A DNA stretch of 64,000 nucleotides from Clostridium sp. 26_22 (GTDB lineage Bacteria; Bacillota; Clostridia; TANB77; CAG-508), in contig MNRP01000056.1 in assembly GCA_001916005.1 (NCBI GenBank), positions 1-64,000 on the forward strand, read 5' to 3'. The notes under the pieces are model-generated. The model had not been told where the DNA came from, did not search any database, and saw nothing but the letters and a program-made list of their open reading frames with translations. Positions 8,017-16,588 of this stretch are shown here, in pieces. How positions within the stretch are numbered: position 1 is the stretch's first letter; the number at the start of each line of letters is the position of its first letter. Made by a program: the position numbers and the translations under genes.

Positions 8017-8419
8017 CTTCTATCTTTATTTGTAATTTTTCTTCTATTCCATAAATTTTTTCTACTTCTAATTTTGTTATTTGAGTATCATCTTTAAATG
8101 CAAATTTATTCATTGCATCTAAAACTATTTTTACTATATTATCTATATCAGGTTTTTTGGTTGGACTTATTATATTGTTCAACATATTTTCTTTGTCACT
8201 CTTTTTTGTACTTTTAGGAACTTCAAAATATGCTGTAATAGTTACTTTTGCTCTTCCAACAATTTCTTTAAAACGTGGGTATTTTAATAAAAAATATTGT
8301 TCTACTAAAGTTTCGTAGTCTTTTGTTTTTGTTGGTGTATATACTATTCCAGTATATGAATTTACCCTTGGTCTTCCTTTTCCTGTTATCTTGCCTGGTA
8401 CTTCGAATTCGTATGTCAT
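8009..8419 (-). CDS. RusA-like Holliday junction resolvase
   Basis: Related to RusA endodeoxyribonucleases, which cut four-way DNA junctions as dimers and are usually prophage-borne. The N-terminal FEVPGKITGKGRPRV motif and the acidic catalytic region KPDIDNIVKIVLDAMN followed by FKDDTQI match the family's conserved Asp residues. The length of 136 aa is typical (about 120-140). It starts 21 bp after the GH73-like gene with an AGGAG site and is likely cotranscribed. No other phage genes surround it, so it may be a domesticated copy. Confidence 0.88.
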   Translation of the reverse strand: MTYEFEVPGKITGKGRPRVNSYTGIVYTPTKTKDYETLVEQYFLLKYPRFKEIVGRAKVTITAYFEVPKSTKKSDKENMLNNIISPTKKPDIDNIVKIVLDAMNKFAFKDDTQITKLEVEKIYGIEEKLQIKIEEY

Positions 8420-8440
8420 TGTTTTCTCCTTTTTCTTGTG

Positions 8441-9247
8441 TTATTTTATAATTTGTTTCATTCTTCCATATACTAAATTGACCCATGTACTTGAAGCTGG
8501 ACAGAATTTTGTTTTTACTGCTGATAATGTTTTTCCATAGTAGAAAACTCCACCTTTGGTTAGATATTTATTATGTAATGTTTTTGCCGCTACTTCTAAT
8601 CCTTCTTCGACAGAATTATATTTTATTAAATTTCCTTTTGACATTAAACTTATGTAATTATGTGTTCTACGATGGTTATCTGCTATGTTCCATCCAGATT
8701 CTGCTGATATTAGACCACAGAAAAATATTTCATTTAATTCATATTGTTGGCATAAGTCATATATTAATTCAGAATTATTATAGAAGAATTTACTTGTGTC
8801 TTGCTTTACTCCTGATATTACTGTTTTAAAATCTTCTTTTGATAGATTTGTACTTACTGTTAAGTCCATATCTTTTGATATTTTTACATCTTTTATTTGT
8901 GTATATGTTTTTTCTGGTTCAATATTTTCTGGTTCTTGATTTTGTTCTTGGTTAGTTGCCTCAATTTGTTCTGTTTGATTATTTTCTGTTTGATTATTTT
9001 CTGTTTGTGTTTCTGTACTCTGTCTATCATTCATACTTTTTCTTGATGAAACCTCTTGAGTTTCTACTTTAGCTATTTCTACTTCTTCATTAGTTTGTAC
9101 TTCTTCTGTTTCATCTTGTTCAGCTCCTACACTTTCAATATATTTAGTCTGAGCTGCATTATATATAAAAAATATTGTACTAAATATTATTCCTATTGCT
9201 GTTATATACAATATTATGTTTATATTCATTTTTTCGTTGTTCTTCAT
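8441..9247 (-). CDS. Membrane-anchored glucosaminidase-like (GH73) cell-wall hydrolase
   Basis: Probable peptidoglycan hydrolase acting outside the membrane. There is one N-terminal transmembrane segment (about residues 10-30), a long hydrophilic Gln/Glu/Asn/Thr linker with a repeated TENNQ unit (about 40-115), and a C-terminal catalytic domain (about 150-268). The signature GLISAESGWN carries the likely catalytic Glu183, followed by NYISLMSKGNL, YNSVEEGLEVAAKTLHNKYL and WVNLVYGRM, as in the glucosaminidase/lysozyme fold. It sits 12 bp downstream of the rRNA methyltransferase gene, with AGGAAAAA before ATG. A lytic transglycosylase activity is the main alternative. Confidence 0.75.
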   Translation of the reverse strand: MKNNEKMNINIILYITAIGIIFSTIFFIYNAAQTKYIESVGAEQDETEEVQTNEEVEIAKVETQEVSSRKSMNDRQSTETQTENNQTENNQTEQIEATNQEQNQEPENIEPEKTYTQIKDVKISKDMDLTVSTNLSKEDFKTVISGVKQDTSKFFYNNSELIYDLCQQYELNEIFFCGLISAESGWNIADNHRRTHNYISLMSKGNLIKYNSVEEGLEVAAKTLHNKYLTKGGVFYYGKTLSAVKTKFCPASSTWVNLVYGRMKQIIK

Positions 9248-9259
9248 TTTTTCCTCACA

Positions 9260-10204
9260 TTATTTCTTAATAAATTTAGATACGAAAAAGCCTTCCATAT
9301 CTTTTGATGGTAATATTCTTATTGATTTCTTTATATCTTTTTCTAGTCCATCATTAATTCCTGGCATTGCATTTTTTATATTTATATCTATATCAACCAT
9401 TTTTAAGTTGAAGTTTTTTAATGCCCAGTCCAAAATATATTCATTCTCTTCTTTATTTAATGTACAAGTTGAATATACTAGTATACCATTTGGTTTCAAT
9501 GCATCATAAGCACTTTGAAATAGTTTTTTCTGCATTTTGGTCAATTCATTAACTTTTTTAGGTGACCAAACTCTGTAACTTTGCACATCATACGCTGTAA
9601 ATCTACCTTCTCCACTACATGGTGTATCTAATAAAACTCTATCAAATTGTTCTTTGTATTGTGAACCTATTTTTTCTCCACGTCCATTTACAACCTCTAC
9701 TATATCAGCACCTTGCATTTTTACATTATATTTTAATTTTTCACACCTCATCTTGTCCAACTCATTTGCTAAAACATGTCCTTTTCCATTCATTAATGAT
9801 ACTATTTGAGTTGTTTTACTTCCTGGTGCTGCTGTTAAATCTAATATATTTTCATTTTCTTTTGGAGCTAAAACAAGTGGTGGTACCATACTTGGTAAGC
9901 TTTGTATATAAATATAACCTTTTTGATAAATATCTAATTTTTGTATATCTTTTTCATTTGCATTTTTTATTACAAATGCATCTGGGTACCATAATACTCT
10001 TTCGAATTTTATATTTTGCTCTTTAAAATATCTCATTAATTCTTGAGCATTATATTTTAATGTATTTACTCTTAAAGTTGTATATCTTTTTTCAATAATA
10101 CCTTTCAAAATATTGTCTACCATTCCTGGTGTAAACATTTCGTATAGATTTTCCATAAATTCTTTTGGTAGTCTATTTTTTATTTCTGTTATTGATACTG
10201 GCAT
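9260..10204 (-). CDS. RsmB/RsmF-family rRNA m5C methyltransferase (NOL1/NOP2/Sun)
   Basis: SAM-dependent cytosine-5 RNA methyltransferase. It shows the SAM-binding LDLTAAPGSKT motif (about 121-131), the two family cysteines TPCSGEG (Cys196, product release) and YSTCTL (Cys247, catalytic), and an N-terminal RNA-binding part (FTPGMVDNIL...LRVNTLK). The length of 314 aa fits a short RsmF-type enzyme without the C-terminal PUA-like extension of E. coli YebU. Its start overlaps the end of the YwaF-like gene by 16 bp, implying translational coupling. RsmF specificity (16S C1407) is family-level inference. Confidence 0.88.
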   Translation of the reverse strand: MPVSITEIKNRLPKEFMENLYEMFTPGMVDNILKGIIEKRYTTLRVNTLKYNAQELMRYFKEQNIKFERVLWYPDAFVIKNANEKDIQKLDIYQKGYIYIQSLPSMVPPLVLAPKENENILDLTAAPGSKTTQIVSLMNGKGHVLANELDKMRCEKLKYNVKMQGADIVEVVNGRGEKIGSQYKEQFDRVLLDTPCSGEGRFTAYDVQSYRVWSPKKVNELTKMQKKLFQSAYDALKPNGILVYSTCTLNKEENEYILDWALKNFNLKMVDIDINIKNAMPGINDGLEKDIKKSIRILPSKDMEGFFVSKFIKK

Positions 10205-10950
10205 AACATTTCCTTTCTTTTTGCCTCTTTGCGTATTTTTATTACTTCATATACACAGTAAAATGGTAATGTCATTTGTCCTACTGACATTACTAGTGTA
10301 AATAATCTTCCTGTATATTTATATATTATTTCTATTGGTGTTCCTGGGAAATTTTTTGATATAAACATTAAGTTACTATCAAATATGTTATTTACTATAA
10401 ATGCTAATATACATACACATCCAACTAAACTTGCATAATATTTAATATCATTTTTTTCTATTTCTATGTACTGTGTTAAGTTTATAAGTAATCCTAAATA
10501 TACCATTACTCCATGAAATATATAACTATGAATACTTACTAAATGGAACATTGGATATGATGGTAATGATGTGGTTGGAAGTATCATAAATACTACTCCT
10601 CCTACTATTCCACCTGTTGCTAAAAAGACATTTCCCATTCTTTCTAGTTTGTTTTTTCCAAATGAACTTAGTAGTCCTGCATATAATAATAAACTACAAT
10701 AATATAGTGGTACATAGTTATTTACATTTCTTATATCTCCTGTACATAATTTGAAGGCTATTATTATTGCCTCAAATATCCACATTGTTATTGTACATTT
10801 TTTTATTATGTTTTTTATTTCATTTTTGCTTTTTGTTACTGTATTTTTTAGTGCCATTGTTATACATATTGCTGTTAGGATTATTAGTTTTAAATGTCCT
10901 AATGTGAATATGCCACATGGTTCGTATTCTCCTGGTTTTGAAAAGAACAT
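10189..10950 (-). CDS. YwaF/TIGR02206-family integral membrane protein
   Basis: A multi-pass membrane protein with about six or seven hydrophobic segments. The patterns YEPCGIFTLGHLKLI near the start, NNYVPLYYCSLLLYAGLL in the middle, MFHLVSIHSYIFHG, and a late GTPIE motif match the YwaF family of Bacillota, whose function is unknown. AGGAAG precedes ATG. It is first in a likely operon with the rRNA methyltransferase, the GH73-like hydrolase and the RusA-like gene, with successive overlaps or short gaps. Confidence 0.75.
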   Translation of the reverse strand: MFFSKPGEYEPCGIFTLGHLKLIILTAICITMALKNTVTKSKNEIKNIIKKCTITMWIFEAIIIAFKLCTGDIRNVNNYVPLYYCSLLLYAGLLSSFGKNKLERMGNVFLATGGIVGGVVFMILPTTSLPSYPMFHLVSIHSYIFHGVMVYLGLLINLTQYIEIEKNDIKYYASLVGCVCILAFIVNNIFDSNLMFISKNFPGTPIEIIYKYTGRLFTLVMSVGQMTLPFYCVYEVIKIRKEAKRKEMLCQYQ

Positions 10951-11009
10951 TTTTTTCTTCCTTTCTTTTTTTGTTATTTTATCACATTTGGCGTTTTTTT
11001 ACAAGTATC

Positions 11010-11049
11010 AAAAAAATTAGTCATACTAGCTAGAGTATAACTAATTTTT
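11010..11049 (-). terminator. Intrinsic terminator of the prepilin-LamG gene
   Basis: A 16-bp stem with one G-U pair (AAAAATTAGTTATACT against AGTATGACTAATTTTT), five-base loop and seven terminal Ts on the minus strand, immediately after the stop codon. Confidence 0.9.
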
Positions 11050-11052
11050 ATA

Positions 11053-12855
11053 TTATATTCCAAATCTTTCTTTATCCACATTGTAATTTTGAGAAATTTC
11101 TTCATCTGTTAATGCTCTATTATAAATTCTTACCGAATAAACTTCAAAATTATTAAAAGCTTCTGAACTTTCCATATTATCATAATTCTCACCACTTGCA
11201 TTTACCCCTAACGCAAATCTTGTTGAATTTATTGGTTCTTTTATCCTTCCTTCTGCATAAGTATTATACTTAATGTCATTTTCTCTATATAATATATTAC
11301 TTCCATCATATTGAAGAGTTAATGAATATTTTTTATTATCATTGATTTTATTATTTGATAATGCTGTGTAATAACTACCATCCACATTAACAGCTCCAAG
11401 CATATAACCTGAAGTATTCTTTTCAATACCCATTCCGCCACTTTCATAATTGTCAATCACATATAATTTTTTTCCATCTTTTTCATTAAGTATTTTTAAT
11501 GCTATTTCTACAGTCATATTGTTATTATATATTTTTTGCATTGATACCCAATCATTTTTTCCATCTAGTAACAATGAATTTCCTGTCCATCCACTAGTTT
11601 TATTAAAATCAAAATTTTTTAAAGTAGCATTATTGTTATTTTTTGATAAATCATACCAAGTCTTTGTTTTTTTACTTTTTCCAAATTTCGAATTATATTC
11701 TCCATCATACAAACACATTAATCCATTTGAAACATAGCCTAATTCACTTGCTGATGGATTGTCTTTTATATCTTCTATTTGAAATCTTCTTTTATCTTCT
11801 TCATAATTTTTACTAATTTCATCTGCTGTTAAACTTCTATTATAAATTCTTATAGAATATACTTCTATATTCGCCATTGCTTCACTCGAATCTAAAATTG
11901 ATTCATTACCTGATGGATTTGTTCCTATTACAAAAACAGTATTATTTTGTGGTTCTGAATATTGACCATTAAAATCTTCTTTTTGTATATTACTGTTAGT
12001 AGAAAAATAGATTGTTTTGTTTTTAGAATCTATTCCTGTTGACATTGAATATATTTGAGATATTTTTACATTTTTTTGATCATAAATATTAATATATTTT
12101 CCAGTATGTATAACACCTTGTACCTTATTTGAATTTTTTAATATTCCTATTCCACCACTTTCATAATTACATATATAATTTTCTTGGCTACCTTCAGATA
12201 CATCTAATACTTTTGCAACTATTTCTACAGTTATTCCATCTTCGGAGGCAGGAATTTGTGTCATCTGAACCCAATCATCAATTCCATCTAATATTAATGA
12301 ATTACTTGTCCATCCACTATCATCTGTATTATTTATATTTTTTAAAGTTCCGTTGTTATTATTTCCAGTTAAATCTTGCCAAACAGTTGCATTTTTATCA
12401 TGTCCTGATACAGTATTATATATTCCATCATACCAGCATACTAGTCCATCTTGTACATATGATGATTGTAATTTTTCAAAATCCGAAAGTTTTTCTTTTC
12501 CCGCCTCTTCAATTATTTCTAATTTTTCTCTATCAATTTTAAATTTATATTTATTTACTGTTACAATATCATCACTGTCTATACTCATTCCATCTTTTTT
12601 TATTTGATTATCTATATATTCTTTATCATTATAATTTTTATCTCTATATTTGCTAATAGCTAGTGAGTTTAATGTTTGTATTAATTTTTCTTTTGCTTGC
12701 TCTTTATTATATATTTCTGTTGCAGTAGTTGCATTTTGTATTAAATTGTTATTTATTATTGCTTGTATACTTATTCCTGCTAGTATTAATAAAATTATAA
12801 TTGTAATAACTAACGCTATTAATGTTATTCCTTTGTTTCTTATGTTTTTTTCCAT
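11053..12855 (-). CDS. Prepilin-like protein with two LamG-like domains
   Basis: The N-terminus NKGITLIALVITIIILLIL is a type IV prepilin/pseudopilin signal: a short basic leader, Gly before the mature residue and a single hydrophobic helix (Thr instead of the usual Phe at +1 is seen in related clostridial pseudopilins). After a helical segment come two homologous concanavalin/LamG-like modules (about 135-358 and 375-600). Each begins with a WYDG- or LYDG-like motif, contains SLxLDGxxDWVxM, a YESGGxGI turn and an SSEA box, and ends EVYSxRIYNRxLTxxEIS. The product is likely displayed at the surface for adhesion or glycan binding. No pilus assembly genes are nearby. AAGGAG precedes ATG. Confidence 0.8.
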   Translation of the reverse strand: MEKNIRNKGITLIALVITIIILLILAGISIQAIINNNLIQNATTATEIYNKEQAKEKLIQTLNSLAISKYRDKNYNDKEYIDNQIKKDGMSIDSDDIVTVNKYKFKIDREKLEIIEEAGKEKLSDFEKLQSSYVQDGLVCWYDGIYNTVSGHDKNATVWQDLTGNNNNGTLKNINNTDDSGWTSNSLILDGIDDWVQMTQIPASEDGITVEIVAKVLDVSEGSQENYICNYESGGIGILKNSNKVQGVIHTGKYINIYDQKNVKISQIYSMSTGIDSKNKTIYFSTNSNIQKEDFNGQYSEPQNNTVFVIGTNPSGNESILDSSEAMANIEVYSIRIYNRSLTADEISKNYEEDKRRFQIEDIKDNPSASELGYVSNGLMCLYDGEYNSKFGKSKKTKTWYDLSKNNNNATLKNFDFNKTSGWTGNSLLLDGKNDWVSMQKIYNNNMTVEIALKILNEKDGKKLYVIDNYESGGMGIEKNTSGYMLGAVNVDGSYYTALSNNKINDNKKYSLTLQYDGSNILYRENDIKYNTYAEGRIKEPINSTRFALGVNASGENYDNMESSEAFNNFEVYSVRIYNRALTDEEISQNYNVDKERFGI

Positions 12856-12866
12856 TGTTTTCTCCT

Positions 12867-12890
12867 TATATTAAGTTGAAACTTAATATA
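12867..12890. repeat. Palindrome in the leader of the prepilin-LamG gene
   Basis: TATATTAAGTT and AACTTAATATA are perfect 11-bp arms separated by two bases, directly upstream of the AAGGAG ribosome site. In RNA it would form a hairpin next to the translation start; as DNA it could be an operator. It shares its TTAAGTT core with the palindrome at 13007-13033. Confidence 0.55.
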
Positions 12891-13006
12891 AAACAAACAC
12901 TAGAAATATACTGAGTTATTAACATTTTTATTTTTTAGTATTATATTATTTTAAATTTGAACTATTGATTTTTTATTTAAGTTATGTTATATTTTGAGTG
13001 TAAGAA

Positions 13007-13033
13007 ATTAATTAAGTTTCAAACTTAATTAAT
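13007..13033. repeat. 27-bp palindrome between ptsI and the prepilin gene
   Basis: ATTAATTAAGTTT and AAACTTAATTAAT are perfect 13-bp arms around one base. It lies 34 bp past the ptsI stop codon; on the minus strand TTTCTT follows, so it may be a weak ptsI terminator. The shared TTAAGTT/AACTTAA core with 12867-12890 leaves open a common protein-binding site. Confidence 0.5.
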
Positions 13034-13066
13034 AAAATACTTTATCTAATACACAAAAAAGAAAAA

Positions 13067-14764
13067 TTAAGATTGTCTCCAATGTCTTAATTTTTCTTTT
13101 GTCTCTTCCGCAGTAGGCATTTTCAAAATATCTTCTGCAAGTTTTTTACATTCAGAATATTTCAAATCCAATATCAGCTTTCTAGCTTTTAATACTTTAT
13201 TAGCATTCATAGAAAACTCATCCAATCCAAGTCCTATAAGTAATGGAATATACAGTAACTCTCCAGCTGATTCGCCACACATTCCACACTTAATTTTATT
13301 CTTATGAGCGCCATTTATTGCTGATTTGATTAGCCTTATAACCGCAGGATTATACATTGTATATAAATTAGCAATTTTTTCATTTCCACGTTCTACTGCA
13401 ACTGTATACTGAATTAAATCATTTGTTCCAATGCTAAAGAAATCACACTCTTTTCCAAATTCTTCTGCCATTATTGCAGTTGATGGTATTTCTACCATTA
13501 TTCCTATTTTGATATCCTTTTTAAATGCAATATTTTGTTTTTCTAATTCTTTTTTTACATCTTCAATTATGTCTTTCGTTTCTCTTAGTTCTTCTATTGA
13601 AGATACCATTGGTAACATTATTGATAAATTTCCAAATGCACTTGCTCTTAAGATTGCTCTTATTTGTGTTTTGAATAGTGCTATGTTATCTAAGCAAATT
13701 CTAATTGCTCTATAACCCAAAAACGGATTTTGTTCTTTAGGTAATTCCATATATTTTAAATCTTTGTCTCCTCCAATATCTAGTGTTCTTATTACTACTT
13801 TTTTATTTTGCAACTTTTGTGCAATCTTTTTATATGCCATAAATTGTTGTTCTTCTGTTGGAAAGTTTTCTGAATTCATATATAGAAATTCGCTTCTAAA
13901 TAATCCAACTCCTTCTGCAGTGTTAGAAATCACCAACTCTGTATCTTCTGGTACTCCAATGTTTGATAGCAATTCTATTTTGTGTCCATCTATTGTTTTT
14001 GTTTCTTTATTCTTGTATTTTTCAAGTTCTTCTTTTTCTTGTTTTAGTTTTTCTTTTAGTTCTCCAAGTTCAACACATTCTTCCTCTGTTGGATTTACAA
14101 AAATCTCTCCTGTTGTTCCATTTATTGCTATAAAGTCTTTTTCTCTTAATACTTGTATTGCGTGTTTTATTCCTACTATTGCAGGAATTTCATGGGTTCT
14201 TGCCATTATTGATACATGTGAATTTGTTCCTCCAAGTTCTGTTACTATTCCTGCAATATTATTTAAATCTAATTTTGCAGTATCTGAAGTAGTCATTTCT
14301 TTTGCTACTATTATGGTATTACGTGGTAAATGAGAAAAGTCTATTACTTCTTTATTTAATAATTTTGCAATGATTTTTTTCTTCATATCTAATATATCTG
14401 AACTTCTTGATGCTAAGTAGGTATCATCCATATTTTCAAATATTTGTGTTATTGAATTAAAACCTACCTCTGTAGCATATGCTGAATTATATTTTTCTTC
14501 TTTGATTATTTTTAAAGTTTGTTCTGTTAGTGTTTCATCTTTTAAAATCATTAAATATGCTTGCATTATGTCTTTTTCTGTTCCTGAAGTTTTTTTTATT
14601 ATTTCCTCTGTGTCTTTTATTACTGAATTTAAAGCTTCATTGAATTTTTCTGTTTCTTCTTCTACATTGTCTATCTTAGATTTTTCTACTCTTAAATCTT
14701 CTGGTTTTAGTAATACAACTTTACCAAAGCCTATTCCATTAGAAACTCCTTTTCCTTTTAACAC
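13067..14764 (-). CDS. ptsI: PTS enzyme I (phosphoenolpyruvate-protein phosphotransferase)
   Basis: Takes phosphate from PEP and passes it to HPr, the first step of PTS sugar uptake. The phospho-His loop is GGTNSHVSIMAR (His183). The PEP-binding barrel carries GLFRSEFLYM, LDIGGDKDLKY, FSIGTNDLIQYT and the conserved Cys motif CGMCGES. I place the start at GTG (read MLKGKGVSNG) because AAGGAG lies nine bases upstream and enzyme I proteins typically begin MLKG; an in-frame ATG four residues earlier overlaps the ribosome site. The enzyme looks intact, although its partner HPr gene just upstream is a fragment and fruA is broken, so it may serve a PTS encoded elsewhere. Confidence 0.93.
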   Translation of the reverse strand: MLKGKGVSNGIGFGKVVLLKPEDLRVEKSKIDNVEEETEKFNEALNSVIKDTEEIIKKTSGTEKDIMQAYLMILKDETLTEQTLKIIKEEKYNSAYATEVGFNSITQIFENMDDTYLASRSSDILDMKKKIIAKLLNKEVIDFSHLPRNTIIVAKEMTTSDTAKLDLNNIAGIVTELGGTNSHVSIMARTHEIPAIVGIKHAIQVLREKDFIAINGTTGEIFVNPTEEECVELGELKEKLKQEKEELEKYKNKETKTIDGHKIELLSNIGVPEDTELVISNTAEGVGLFRSEFLYMNSENFPTEEQQFMAYKKIAQKLQNKKVVIRTLDIGGDKDLKYMELPKEQNPFLGYRAIRICLDNIALFKTQIRAILRASAFGNLSIMLPMVSSIEELRETKDIIEDVKKELEKQNIAFKKDIKIGIMVEIPSTAIMAEEFGKECDFFSIGTNDLIQYTVAVERGNEKIANLYTMYNPAVIRLIKSAINGAHKNKIKCGMCGESAGELLYIPLLIGLGLDEFSMNANKVLKARKLILDLKYSECKKLAEDILKMPTAEETKEKLRHWRQS

Positions 14765-14780
14765 TTTTCTCATCTCCTTT

Positions 14781-14936
14781 TTATTCTCCAAAATTATTTT
14801 CAAATGCTTCTGTAATTTCTTTTAATGCTTGGTTTTCATTTTCTCCATCACAAGTTATTTCTATTTCTGTATTTTCTTTTATTCCAGCTGACATTATTGA
14901 AAGGGGAGATTTTGCATTGATTTTTTTGTCATTCAT
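14781..14936 (-). pseudogene. ptsH: HPr remnant lacking the phospho-His half
   Basis: The 51-residue frame MNDKKINAKSPLSIMSAGIK...AFENNFGE matches the C-terminal two-thirds of HPr, including the region around the regulatory Ser46 (NAKS) and the typical FGE end. The N-terminal part with the phosphorylated His15 is absent. The ATG overlaps the TGA of the upstream fruA fragment (ATGA), and the fruA C-terminus is also missing, so one deletion probably removed both. The ptsI ribosome site follows directly. It cannot act as a phosphocarrier as read. Confidence 0.75.
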
Positions 14937-15520
14937 GGATTTCCAATTAATGATACTACAAATATTCCTCCATGTGGTGCCATTAGTGTACAGTTAAAGG
15001 CCATTGATAATGCTCCTGAAACTGCTGAGCCAACAACACATGCTGGTATTACACGTATTGGGTCTGCTAAAGCAAATGGTATTGCACCTTCTGATATAAA
15101 TGATAAGCCCATTACGTAATTTAATAGTCCTGCTTGTCTTTCTTTTTTTGGTATTTTTTTAGGGAAAAATGTTGCTAATATTGCTATTGCAAGTGGTGCA
15201 ACCATTCCACCTATCATAACTGCTGCCATAATTTCATAGTGCCCTTCTGCTAACATTCCTGTTCCAAAAGTATATGCTGCTTTATTTACTGGTCCTCCTA
15301 AATCAACTGACATCATTCCAGCAAGTATTGCTCCTAGTATTATTTTATTTGTTCCACTCATTGATGATAAGAAATTGTTTAGTCCTGTATTTATTGCTGA
15401 TACGAATGGATTTATTAATAACATTATAATTCCTATTAAAAGTATTCCAGCAACTGGGTAAATTAATATTGTTCTAATTCCTTCTAAGCTTTTAGGCATA
15501 AATGAAAATACTTTTTTCAA
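14933..15520 (-). pseudogene. fruA: Fructose PTS EIIC, C-terminal fragment of broken fruA
   Basis: Membrane-spanning EIIC region (PKSLEGIRTILIYPVAG...LGGPVNKAAYTFG...MAPHGGIFVV) typical of fructose-specific permeases, with about six hydrophobic segments. The apparent start is only a TTG (LKKVFSFMPKSLEG) with no ribosome site. The coding frame continues upstream through 24 codons to an in-frame TAG at 15590-15592 and into the preceding fragment. The expected final transmembrane segment is missing: the frame stops after SLIGNP, where an HPr remnant is fused. I read it as part of one decayed fruA gene. Confidence 0.8.
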
Positions 15521-15589
15521 AAATAATATTACAAATCCACCTAAGAATCCTGCTATTAATGCTCCTAAAAATCCTGAACTTACTAATAC

Positions 15590-15880
15590 CTATTCTGGAT
15601 TACTAAGTGAGGTGAAGGTTGTTCCAGCTTTTGCAATAGCTCCTCCAACAAACCCTACTACAAGTCCTGGTCTATCTCCAATACTCATTGCAATATAACC
15701 TGCAAGAATTAGTAACATAAAGTCAAATGCCATTCCACCAATAGTTTTAAAGAAACTTGCTACTGGTGTATTCATTCCAAAGTTTGATGGATCTATTGAG
15801 TAATCATCCAATAAAAATGCTATTGCTATTAAAATTCCTCCACCTACTACAAATGGTAACATATGTGTTACACCATTCAT
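15590..15880 (-). pseudogene. fruA: Fructose PTS EIIC, N-terminal fragment of broken fruA
   Basis: Carries the opening of the EIIC domain: MNGVTHMLPFVVGGGILIAI, then GDRPGLVVGFVGGAIA. It ends NPE-TAG, but beyond the stop the same frame continues VLVSSGFLGALIAGFLGGF, exactly the next part of EIIC, so a single TGG-to-TAG (Trp to amber) change would explain the break. At its 5' end the sequence reads YKHLMNGV in a frame different from the preceding EIIAB fragment, and the normal IIB-IIC linker is missing. Confidence 0.8.
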
Positions 15881-15887
15881 TAAGTGT

Positions 15888-16574
15888 TTATATAATTGCT
15901 TTTGCTTTTTTTATTTCTTCATCTGTTAATATATTTTTTGCTCCAGATTGTCCTTGTGTTTCTACTTTTATTGGATGCCCAAGTTCGTTTCCCATTTGTT
16001 CTAAGCTTTCTGCTGCCATATACGTATGTGCTATTCCTGTTGGACAACCTGTAATTCCAAGAAGTTCATAAGTTTGTTTATTTCCATTTTCTTCTTTTTG
16101 TTTATCATCTTCTATTTTTTCTTTTTCTGCTTCATTTATTATTTCTATGAATTCTTCTTTTGTTTTTGCATTTATTAGTTTTTTTCTAAAGTTTTCATCC
16201 ATTAATAAAGTTGATAATCTACTTAATACTTCTAGGTGTATATTTTCTTTGGTATCTGGTGCTGCTATTAAGAATAATAGTTTTACTGGTTTTCCATCTA
16301 AGGATTCAAAGTCTGCTCCTTCTGGTATTACCATTGCAGATACTCCAGGTGCTGTTATACATTCTCCTTTACCATGTGGAATTGCTATTTCTTCTCCAAT
16401 TCCAGTTGAACTTTGTTTTTCTCTTTGTGTTACGAGTTCTAAGTATTTTTGTTCATCTTTAATGTTACCGTTTTTTGTCATTAATTTTACTGCTTTTTCT
16501 ATGAGTTCTTCTTTGTTTTTTGCTTTTACATTTAAATCTATAGAAGCGGTACTTATTAAATCTGTAATTTTCAT
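15888..16574 (-). CDS. fruA: Fructose PTS EIIA-EIIB portion of fruA (gene broken downstream)
   Basis: Residues about 1-150 are a fructose/mannitol-type EIIA with the phospho-His motif EIAIPHGKG. Residues about 168-228 are an EIIB-fructose domain with the phospho-Cys loop ITGCPTGIAHTYMAAE. The frame ends prematurely after EEIKKAKAII, about two-thirds through EIIB, and the following DNA resumes in another frame at the start of EIIC, so a deletion with frameshift removed the EIIB end and the linker. It starts 14 bp after fruK with GAGGAG. Phosphotransfer domains are intact but sugar transport cannot be, as read. Confidence 0.85.
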   Translation of the reverse strand: MKITDLISTASIDLNVKAKNKEELIEKAVKLMTKNGNIKDEQKYLELVTQREKQSSTGIGEEIAIPHGKGECITAPGVSAMVIPEGADFESLDGKPVKLLFLIAAPDTKENIHLEVLSRLSTLLMDENFRKKLINAKTKEEFIEIINEAEKEKIEDDKQKEENGNKQTYELLGITGCPTGIAHTYMAAESLEQMGNELGHPIKVETQGQSGAKNILTDEEIKKAKAII

Positions 16575-16588
16575 AATTTAACTCCTCT

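Noticed and set aside
15590..15592. Amber suppression or stop-codon reassignment to explain the in-frame TAG in fruA
   Set aside because: TAG is used as a normal stop elsewhere here (for example the HipA-like and RusA-like genes), and the same gene has other lesions, so a nonsense mutation is simpler.
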